DNA of 64,000 bases from JAQTNA01 sp043743785 (lineage in GTDB: Bacteria > Pseudomonadota > Gammaproteobacteria > Burkholderiales > Rhodocyclaceae), in contig JAYTVW010000141.1 in NCBI GenBank assembly GCA_043743785.1, positions 1 through 64,000 on the forward strand, read 5' to 3'. The first letter of the stretch is position 1. Each line of letters starts with the position of its first letter. The notes under the pieces are model-generated. The model had not been told where the DNA came from and searched no databases. It saw only the letters and a list, made by a program, of their open reading frames with translations. Positions 17,987-24,032 of this stretch are shown one piece after another. The position numbers and the translations under genes are program-made.

Positions 17987-20671
17987 TTATTTTTCCAGCG
18001 CGGTGTGAAGGTTGAGTTGGACCAGATCCAGGAGTTCGCGATCGCTCATCTCGGTCAGCAGCAGTTCCGCACCGTCCTCCAGTACATCCTTGACCAGTTG
18101 CTGCTTGGATTCGATCAGCTGATCGATGCGATCCTCAACGGTACCGCGGCAAACGAACTTATGCACCAGCACGTTTTTGCGCTGGCCAATGCGGAACGCC
18201 CGGTCGGTGGCCTGGTTTTCCACCGCCGGATTCCACCAGCGATCGAAGTGGATCACGTGCGACGCTGCGGTAAGGTTGAGGCCGGCGCCACCGGCCTTGA
18301 GGGAGAGGACGAAAAACGGTATCCGTTCGTCCTCCTGGAAGCGCTTGACCAATTCACGACGCTTGGCTACCGGCGTGCCCCCGTGCAGCACCAGCCCCTC
18401 GCGGCCGAAGATGGCGCCGAGAAAGGCTTTGAGCGGCTCCGTGGTTTCGCGAAACTGGGTGAACACCAGCACCTTTTCCTGCTTGGCGGCAATCACCTCG
18501 GCCAGTTCGCGCAAGCGAGCGAATTTGCCGCTGTCGTCGCCGCGCCAGGCGCCATCGCCGAGCCATTGCGAGGGATGGTTGCAAATCTGCTTGAAACGCA
18601 TCAGGAACGCCAGCACGACCCCTTTGCGGCCCATCCCTTCGGCCTCGTCCAGGGCGTGGGCGAGTTCGCTGACCGCGTCCTGATAGAGCGCCGCCTGGGC
18701 TGCGCTCAGGTGACACCAGGCCTTGAGTTCCGTTTTGTCCGGTAGATCGTTGATGACCCGCTTGTCCGTTTTCAGCCGGCGCAGGATGTACGGTTGCACC
18801 AAGGTCCGCAGCGGGCCGAAATGCTCGGCCTGCGCCAGTTGCTGCGTAAACTGGGCAAACTGTTTCGCCGTGCCCAACAAGCCGGCATTGGTGAAGTCGA
18901 AGATCGACCACAGGTCGGACAAGCGATTTTCCACCGGGGTGCCGGTCAGCGCGATGCGGGCCCCCGCCTTGAGTTTCTTCACCTGCCGCGTCTGTTGGGT
19001 CGCCGGGTTCTTGATCGCCTGCGCTTCATCGATAACGACGAGACGCCAGACGATGCTCTCCAGCAGCGGTAAACGCAACAGCGTGCCATAGCTGGTGATG
19101 ACCAGATCGACGTCCGCCAGGCGCTCCGCCGTAAGCGTGCGCAGTTCGGCACTGGGCAGCGCAGACGGATGGGCGATGAGCATGCGCAAACCCGGCGCAA
19201 AACGCTGGGCTTCGTCGGCCCAGTTGGCCAGCAGTGAGGCAGGGGCCACCAGCAGGCTGGGCCCCGCGTGGGCGTGTTCCCGTTTCAACACCAGGAGCAG
19301 GGACAGCACCTGGATCGTCTTGCCCAGTCCCATGTCGTCGGCGAGACAGGCCCCCAGCCCGAGGCGGGCCAGCAGATATAGCCAGCGTACGCCGACTTGC
19401 TGATAGGGGCGCAAGGTGGCCCGCAGTTCGGGCCCGGGACTGACCTGGGCCAGTCCCTCGGGTTGGCGCAGGCCCTGCAAGGTCTCAGCCAGCCAGGGCC
19501 CGGCCACCAGTTCGGACCAGTCGGCATCGGCAGCACCCTCGGCAGCGTTGTCGAGGGAAGCACCGGCCATCAGGCGCATCGCCTCGGCAAACGGCAGGCC
19601 ACTGTCTGCCGCCAGGCGTTCGATGTGTTGGAAGCGCTCGAGCATGCGCCCCAGTTTCTGACTGTCCACCTCCACCCAGCGCCCACGGATCAACTGCAGT
19701 CCGGCGCTGCTGCTCAGCAAGGTCTTGATCTCTTCCGCACTGAGACTTTCGCCATCGAGCGTGACGTCCATGCTGAAGTCGAGCAAGGCGTCCCGCCCCA
19801 GCAGCGAGGGCGCGCGCGCGCCCAGGCTGGCCTTGACCCGGGCGCGGGCAGGGCGCCCCGCCGTCCAGGTTCGCGGCGCGCGCACAATGATGCCGGCGGC
19901 TTCGAGCTGGGGCACATCGCAGAGAAACTGGTAGGCCTCGAGCGGCGTCCAGCGCAGCGGGTGGTAAATCTCCCCGGTGTCCACCATGTCCCGCAGCCAG
20001 AAACAGTATTCCGCCCCGGCCTGCACCGGCTTGAGCAAGGAAAGGAGCCGGCCCCGGCTCATGCCGTCCGAAAACTCCTCCAGGGCCTTCGAGAGCGGCA
20101 GATGCTGCGCCTTGCCCTGGGCCGACAGGCGCGAGGCATAGGTTGCGAGAAACGCGAAGGGCGCCTCAGGATCCTTACGATTCTCGGCTAGATTGAAATA
20201 CACGCGTCCTACCAGATTCCAGGCGGGATGCAGTGCCTTGAGAAAATCCTGCAGCGAGGACTGCGCCGCGGCGAGTTCAAGCTGCAGCGCAGCGTCGATT
20301 TCAAACCACAGGCGGCGCAGGACGTCCGGCGTCAGATATTCCGCACCCGTCATCGGCGGGGCATCCTCAACCAGATGCTGCAAGCTCGGATCGTCGGGCG
20401 CGGCAATATCGACGCCCTCCGTCGTGGCGCACACGGCCGTGACGTAACGCGCGGCGTAATCCCGCCACCAGGCGAGGGCAGGGGGCAACACAGAGGCAAC
20501 TTCCGTGGCCCCCAGGTGGAGCAGGCCGTGCCCGCTGCCCAGCGCAAACGCGGCAGTGAGCCTCTCCTGAAGATCGGTGGACAACGGCGGCGCATCGCCC
20601 TCAGCCCCGAACGCAAGGTGGCCGTGCGGTGTCAGTTGCAGCGTCAAGTTGGAAGAAGTGGGAGGTGCCAT
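17987..20671 (-). CDS. SNF2-family DEAD/DEAH-box helicase
   Basis: An 894-residue SWI2/SNF2 ATPase that moves on double-stranded DNA or remodels protein-DNA complexes. The helicase core occupies the C-terminal half: DDMGLGKT (Walker A, about residue 447), VVIDEAQAIKN (about 545), LTGTPVENRLSDLWSIFDF (motif III), and GLNLTAASHVIHFDRWWNP and RAFRIGQ (motifs V-VI). The N-terminal half holds the helicase-associated bacterial SNF2 region. It starts at an ATG behind GGAGG. Promoted with the SWIM/H-NS gene downstream; the FitAB pair is 35 bases upstream on the same strand. Confidence 0.93.
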   Translation of the reverse strand: MAPPTSSNLTLQLTPHGHLAFGAEGDAPPLSTDLQERLTAAFALGSGHGLLHLGATEVASVLPPALAWWRDYAARYVTAVCATTEGVDIAAPDDPSLQHLVEDAPPMTGAEYLTPDVLRRLWFEIDAALQLELAAAQSSLQDFLKALHPAWNLVGRVYFNLAENRKDPEAPFAFLATYASRLSAQGKAQHLPLSKALEEFSDGMSRGRLLSLLKPVQAGAEYCFWLRDMVDTGEIYHPLRWTPLEAYQFLCDVPQLEAAGIIVRAPRTWTAGRPARARVKASLGARAPSLLGRDALLDFSMDVTLDGESLSAEEIKTLLSSSAGLQLIRGRWVEVDSQKLGRMLERFQHIERLAADSGLPFAEAMRLMAGASLDNAAEGAADADWSELVAGPWLAETLQGLRQPEGLAQVSPGPELRATLRPYQQVGVRWLYLLARLGLGACLADDMGLGKTIQVLSLLLVLKREHAHAGPSLLVAPASLLANWADEAQRFAPGLRMLIAHPSALPSAELRTLTAERLADVDLVITSYGTLLRLPLLESIVWRLVVIDEAQAIKNPATQQTRQVKKLKAGARIALTGTPVENRLSDLWSIFDFTNAGLLGTAKQFAQFTQQLAQAEHFGPLRTLVQPYILRRLKTDKRVINDLPDKTELKAWCHLSAAQAALYQDAVSELAHALDEAEGMGRKGVVLAFLMRFKQICNHPSQWLGDGAWRGDDSGKFARLRELAEVIAAKQEKVLVFTQFRETTEPLKAFLGAIFGREGLVLHGGTPVAKRRELVKRFQEDERIPFFVLSLKAGGAGLNLTAASHVIHFDRWWNPAVENQATDRAFRIGQRKNVLVHKFVCRGTVEDRIDQLIESKQQLVKDVLEDGAELLLTEMSDRELLDLVQLNLHTALEK

Positions 20672-20705
20672 GCGTTATTAGGTCAGACGGCGCTTGCCGA
20701 CGCAG

Positions 20706-21137
20706 TCACGGTGCCGCGCCGGCGCAGACCTTGAATGGATTATGCAGCTGAACGCCGGTATCCTTGAAATCGGCCACGTTGCGGGTGACCACGGTCAGCC
20801 CGTGCAACAGGGCGATCGCGGCAATTTGCCGGTCCACGGGGTGCTGGTTGTTCGGGGCCATCATCTTCCCCCACACCTGGGCACAGTCGAGGTCGAAGTC
20901 GAGGATTCGGTCGCTATAGCCATCAACAACCGAGTCCAGCCAGGCTTCCAAGCGGGCCGCTTGAGGGAGGTCGCCGCGATGGCGCAATACTTCGACGCCA
21001 CGGCGCAATTCCCCCACCGTGACCACGGACAGGTAGATCTCATCCGGCGGCACCGCGGCCCAGAACGCGCGCACCCCGGCGTCTGCGCGGGCACCTTTGC
21101 GCGCTTCCGAAATGACGTTGGTGTCGACCAGGTACAT
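20706..21137 (-). CDS. fitB: FitB/VapC-type PIN-domain toxin
   Basis: 143 residues forming a PIN ribonuclease domain: MYLVDTNVISEARKG gives the first Asp, TVGELRRG the Glu, and the C-terminal DRQIAAIALLHGLTVVTRNVADF the last acidic residues. It overlaps the antitoxin gene by one base, the usual order of antitoxin then toxin. The protein is probably held inactive by the ribbon-helix-helix partner. Confidence 0.88.
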   Translation of the reverse strand: MYLVDTNVISEARKGARADAGVRAFWAAVPPDEIYLSVVTVGELRRGVEVLRHRGDLPQAARLEAWLDSVVDGYSDRILDFDLDCAQVWGKMMAPNNQHPVDRQIAAIALLHGLTVVTRNVADFKDTGVQLHNPFKVCAGAAP

Positions 21138-21346
21138 CAGTGCCGGGTATCGAAGTCAGCGTCCTCGCCGACGGCGGGCATGCTTGCCAAGACCTCCGCC
21201 AGTGCACGACGCGGCGGGCGTTGAAGGGCCGCGCGCAGGATTTCCCGGTGTTCAGCTTCAGCGCTCCGGCCATGCGCGGCCGCCCGCTGCTTGAGCGTCA
21301 GCACGACGGTTTCTTCCACATTGCGCACAATGAGATTGGTGGCCAC
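21137..21346 (-). CDS. fitA: FitA-type ribbon-helix-helix antitoxin
   Basis: 69 residues. The N-terminal ribbon-helix-helix (NLIVRNVEETVVLTLKQRAA, then HGRSAEAEHREILRAAL) is typical of FitA; the C-terminal tail (FDTRH) would bind the toxin. It starts at a GTG behind AGGAG. A long inverted repeat directly upstream is its likely operator. Confidence 0.85.
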   Translation of the reverse strand: MATNLIVRNVEETVVLTLKQRAAAHGRSAEAEHREILRAALQRPPRRALAEVLASMPAVGEDADFDTRH

Positions 21347-21362
21347 GGCAGTCTCCTAGGGA

Positions 21363-21409
21363 CGATTGCAATGATTACATTTTAGCGCATATCGTAATCA
21401 TTGCAATCG
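21363..21409. promoter_or_regulatory. FitAB operator palindrome
   Basis: Perfect 16-base arms: CGATTGCAATGATTAC (21363-21378) and GTAATCATTGCAATCG (21394-21409), separated by 15 bases. It lies just upstream of fitA. FitAB-family proteins are known to bind inverted repeats in their own promoter, so this is the likely autoregulatory site. Confidence 0.8.
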
Positions 21410-21622
21410 CCCCGTGGCACACAGAGAAGACAGATTGCGACTGACACGATATTCCGCGACGCCGTCAGAAAGGCACTGACCTACACCTCGAGTAGGCGTC
21501 ACGCAGCCTGCTTGGGAGACTTTATGCTTGGCAAGGGAGTGGGGTGGGTTGGGATGATCCTGCTCTTTGCCGGATCTTCGAGATCTCTCTCGGTGACAGC
21601 CCTTCTTGGAGGGAAGGCCAGC

Positions 21623-22141
21623 CTACCTTCCCATCACGGCCTTCGACCGGGCCCAGGCCAGCCAGCCAATGCGCATTGCTCGTGCATCGTGCAAGGCGTG
21701 ATGCTGAGGATGGCCAGATTCAAAGTAGGCGTCTCTGGTGGAGACGAAGGTACTCACGGAAAGAAGTCGCGATAGATCGGAATGCTTGAGAACCGCGTTC
21801 TCGACCCGATGGGCACCGAGCAGTTGCAGTAGAAACTCCCAACCCCCGATGAAGTCGGTGGCGACCTGAAGCGGGCCGGAATGGTCCAGGCTTCGAAGGA
21901 ATTTGCGTAAACGATCTGCGATCGCCGCCGGCGTCATAGATGGGCCTGTAAGCCTCGGCAGGACAGTGCTCTTCACGAAATCGGTGCACTCGAATGGCGG
22001 CCACTCGTTGGATTCGGCATAGAACTCGTGCACGCCATCGCCGCTGACCATGGCGATGGAAATGAGCTTTGGGCGGAGACTTCTCCCAAGGGCATCGCCG
22101 GGTCGCCGCGTGATTTCGGCGGATAGAAAAACGATGGACAT
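21623..22141 (-). CDS. Rv2179c-like 3'-5' exoribonuclease, altered active site
   Basis: 172 residues, starting MSIVFLSAEITRR. It follows the pattern of Rv2179c-like DEDD exoribonucleases: LISIAMVSGDGVHEFYAESNEW, VKSTVLPRL, and the C-terminal HHALHDARAMRIGW motif. The first DxE motif reads SAE, so the first catalytic Asp is replaced by Ser, and a middle Asp also seems changed (GGWEF). It may be a pseudoenzyme or RNA binder. It follows the RES gene by 27 bases and likely shares its operon. Confidence 0.6.
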   Translation of the reverse strand: MSIVFLSAEITRRPGDALGRSLRPKLISIAMVSGDGVHEFYAESNEWPPFECTDFVKSTVLPRLTGPSMTPAAIADRLRKFLRSLDHSGPLQVATDFIGGWEFLLQLLGAHRVENAVLKHSDLSRLLSVSTFVSTRDAYFESGHPQHHALHDARAMRIGWLAWARSKAVMGR

Positions 22142-22168
22142 ATCTGAATTATGCGGGCGTGCAATCAA

Positions 22169-22642
22169 TCATAGCGGCATCAAATATCGCTCAAACAGTC
22201 GGCTATCCCATACGACTTTATCGGGAAGTGAAGGGTTCAATTTTCGCGAGTCTGGATGCAGGGGGTTGACCAGCGCGTTCCATTCCAGCCTGGCCACGAC
22301 GGACGGAATAACCAGGACCGCACTTCTGGCTTCTTGTAGCCACTGATCGCCGAAGTTCCTCGCCGCAGAGCCTCCATCTGCATCCCAACCCGCAGGAAGC
22401 GTGTCGGCGTTATGCCGCTCTACGCTTATTTCGGCAGGCACATCAGTAACGACAAAACAGTGTGTCCGGGGGACTCGACCGATGCTGGCATGCACCAGTA
22501 TTTCGAGCATGGCGCAGGAATAACTCAGCGAGCCGTAGATGACTTGGCGGCCGGGACTATTCCAGCGCCCCCCGACCAACGCCGCTCCGGTGCCGTCCCA
22601 GAGTGGGTGGCGTTGGTCCCCAATCCGGAAAATCCGCATCAT
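22169..22642 (-). CDS. RES-domain toxin
   Basis: About 157 residues starting MMRIFRIGD, of the RES family, whose studied members (such as MbcT) break down NAD+. The conserved Arg-Glu-Ser signature residues are visible: FRIGDQRHP, GGRWNSPGRQVIYGS, and SYSCAMLEILVH. The start overlaps the antitoxin stop (ATGATG), showing translational coupling. Confidence 0.87.
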   Translation of the reverse strand: MMRIFRIGDQRHPLWDGTGAALVGGRWNSPGRQVIYGSLSYSCAMLEILVHASIGRVPRTHCFVVTDVPAEISVERHNADTLPAGWDADGGSAARNFGDQWLQEARSAVLVIPSVVARLEWNALVNPLHPDSRKLNPSLPDKVVWDSRLFERYLMPL

Positions 22643-23067
22643 GCGGCAATACCGTAGTAGAGCCGCCACAGGAGCTCTTCCACACGTCGGGCACCCAACT
22701 CCGACATAGACACCTCAAGCGGCGTCCGTCCTTGCAGCATGGCATGGGGTGTGATCAGAAATGCCCTGGCGTCATCCTCGGAGTCCCACACGTATTGGGC
22801 AGTAGCGATGGTCCTCGCCAGGCGCTCGGCACGCTCTGACTCGCCCGGTGAGAGATTGCTCCGACGACGCTTGTACGTTGCCTCAGGAACAATTTTGTAC
22901 AGGAGCCGCTTTCGGTCCTCGACGCTCACGCAGATGCGGCCAATGCTGGCTTTCAGGGCTTCTTTGGGAAGACCTTGCGCCACCAACTCGTCAAGCTCCG
23001 CAAATGAGTGGGGCATTTTGGCAAGGGCCATCACAGCAGCAATCTTTTCGGCAGTTACCGGGACCAT
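22639..23067 (-). CDS. Xre/MbcA/ParS-type antitoxin
   Basis: 142 residues, partner of the RES toxin. The N-terminal half resembles the helical DNA-binding part (LVAQGLPKEALKASIGRIC). The C-terminal half is the toxin-binding MbcA/ParS/Xre domain: ARTIATAQYVWDSEDDARAFL, then HAMLQGRTPLEVSMSELGARRVEELL. The ATG at 23067 behind a GGAG site is preferred over a TTG at 23088, which lies inside the operator. Confidence 0.85.
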   Translation of the reverse strand: MVPVTAEKIAAVMALAKMPHSFAELDELVAQGLPKEALKASIGRICVSVEDRKRLLYKIVPEATYKRRRSNLSPGESERAERLARTIATAQYVWDSEDDARAFLITPHAMLQGRTPLEVSMSELGARRVEELLWRLYYGIAA

Positions 23068-23080
23068 AGTCAACTCCGTG

Positions 23081-23120
23081 AGTATCAATCGATACTGTAA
23101 TACTAAACCAATTGATACTT
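23081..23120. promoter_or_regulatory. RES-Xre operator repeats
   Basis: A near-palindrome AGTATCAATCGATACT (23081-23096) and a further half-site AATTGATACTT (23110-23120) lie directly upstream of the antitoxin start. The shared element is AGTATCAAT. Autoregulation by the antitoxin is the likely role. Confidence 0.65.
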
Positions 23121-23243
23121 ACCGTCGATGGGAGTCTCACGGCAACTTCGCTGGTGTTGCTTACCCCGCGCAGACAGGGGTGAGGCGAGATCGCAATGGG
23201 CTGTTTTCGTCTGCCATTCTCCTCTGCCAGGTGAGCAGAAAAG

Positions 23244-23280
23244 GAAAGCGCCGCACCTGTCGCCAGGGTGCGGCGCTTTC
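23244..23280. terminator. Strong hairpin terminator after hns
   Basis: GAAAGCGCCGCACC (23244-23257) pairs perfectly with GGTGCGGCGCTTTC (23267-23280). On the minus strand it is followed by CTTTTC, so it ends the H-NS gene at 23301-23594. Confidence 0.8.
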
Positions 23281-23300
23281 GCAGTGCGATCTGCGATCGC

Positions 23301-23594
23301 TCAAATCAAGAACTGGTCCCGACCCTGGCCGGCGGCTTCGGCATCGCTCAGCCACGTCGGCGTGCGACCGCGGCCGGACCAGGTCTTGCCGGTCTGGGGG
23401 TTGCGGTATTTGGCGGCGACCGAGCCGGTCTTGCGGCGAGCGGCGCCCGTCTGCAGATCCTCGACGGTGAGGCCGAGCTGGTCCATCAGGTCCCGAACCT
23501 GGGCAATGCCGTCGGCACGCTCGGCGTGGCGCAGTTCTACAGCTTGCTGGGTCAGTGCCTGGATCTGGGCTTGGATTTCAGCGTAAGTGGCCAT
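23301..23594 (-). CDS. H-NS family histone-like protein
   Basis: 97 residues. The N-terminal coiled coil (AEIQAQIQALTQQAVELRHAE, split by short breaks) makes oligomers. The C-terminal domain (KYRNPQTGKTWSGRGRTPTW) binds AT-rich DNA. It sits 45 bases after HU on the same strand, behind kfrA. H-NS proteins on mobile DNA silence foreign genes, here perhaps the low-GC segment at 30.8-36.8 kb. Confidence 0.9.
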   Translation of the reverse strand: MATYAEIQAQIQALTQQAVELRHAERADGIAQVRDLMDQLGLTVEDLQTGAARRKTGSVAAKYRNPQTGKTWSGRGRTPTWLSDAEAAGQGRDQFLI

Positions 23595-23639
23595 GGGTCT
23601 TGTTCTCCTGTGTGTATTTGGGGGGGAAGGGTGAAGTGA

Positions 23640-23921
23640 TTACTTGCCAGGCGCCACGGCGGACTTGAAGCCGGCGCCGGGGGTGAATTTCGGCACAACC
23701 GTGGCGGCGATGTGCATTTCTTCGCCGGTTTGCGGATTCTTGCCAGTGCGGGCCGCCCGGGGGGAGGCCTTGAAGGTGCCGAAGCCGAGAATGGCCACGG
23801 GCTCATTTTTGGCAACCGCGGCGATGATGGCTTCAAGGCCGGCGTTCAGCGCCTTGGCGGCGGCGTCTTTGGTGATGTCGGCGCTCTGCGCCATGTGGTC
23901 GATGAGTTCGGACTTGTTCAT
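23640..23921 (-). CDS. HU-family DNA-binding protein
   Basis: 93 residues, a full HU fold: MNKSELIDHMAQSADI, ILGFGTFKASPRAARTGKNP and TGEEMHIAATVVPKFTPG, including the beta-arm RTGKNPQTGE. Its ATG overlaps the original stop of kfrA (ATGA), which shows that kfrA and this gene formed one operon before the Tn3 insertion. An H-NS gene follows. Confidence 0.92.
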   Translation of the reverse strand: MNKSELIDHMAQSADITKDAAAKALNAGLEAIIAAVAKNEPVAILGFGTFKASPRAARTGKNPQTGEEMHIAATVVPKFTPGAGFKSAVAPGK

Positions 23922-23986
23922 GGGGATTCCTTGGTCTCTTCTCCAGAGCGGCCGGCACCGGCAGACTGAAGGGCAGCCTGCAACCG
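23918..23986 (-). pseudogene. kfrA: Detached 3' end of kfrA
   Basis: Once the Tn3 element and one copy of the 5-bp duplication are removed, the kfrA frame continues here as LQAALQSAGAGRSGEETKE, then SP and a TGA overlapping the HU start. The piece is now cut off from its gene by 4 kb. Confidence 0.8.
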
Positions 23987-24024
23987 GGGGTCTGAGGCGC
24001 AGTGGAACGAAAAAGGCAGTTAGG
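23987..24024. repeat. Tn3 left terminal inverted repeat
   Basis: 38-bp end of the transposon, starting GGGGTCTGAGGCGCAGTGG and ending GGCAGTTAGG; binding site for TnpA. Confidence 0.93.
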
Positions 24025-24032
24025 TATTTGTC

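Noticed and set aside
548..20671. DISARM system formed by the methyltransferase and the SNF2 helicase (as DrmMI and DrmD)
   Set aside because: They are 14 kb apart on opposite strands with unrelated genes between, and the helicase has a SWIM partner instead of DrmA, DrmB and DrmC.
17464..20734. Several long plus-strand ORFs opposite the SWIM and SNF2 genes
   Set aside because: They are high-GC shadow frames of clear minus-strand genes, with biased composition and no domains.
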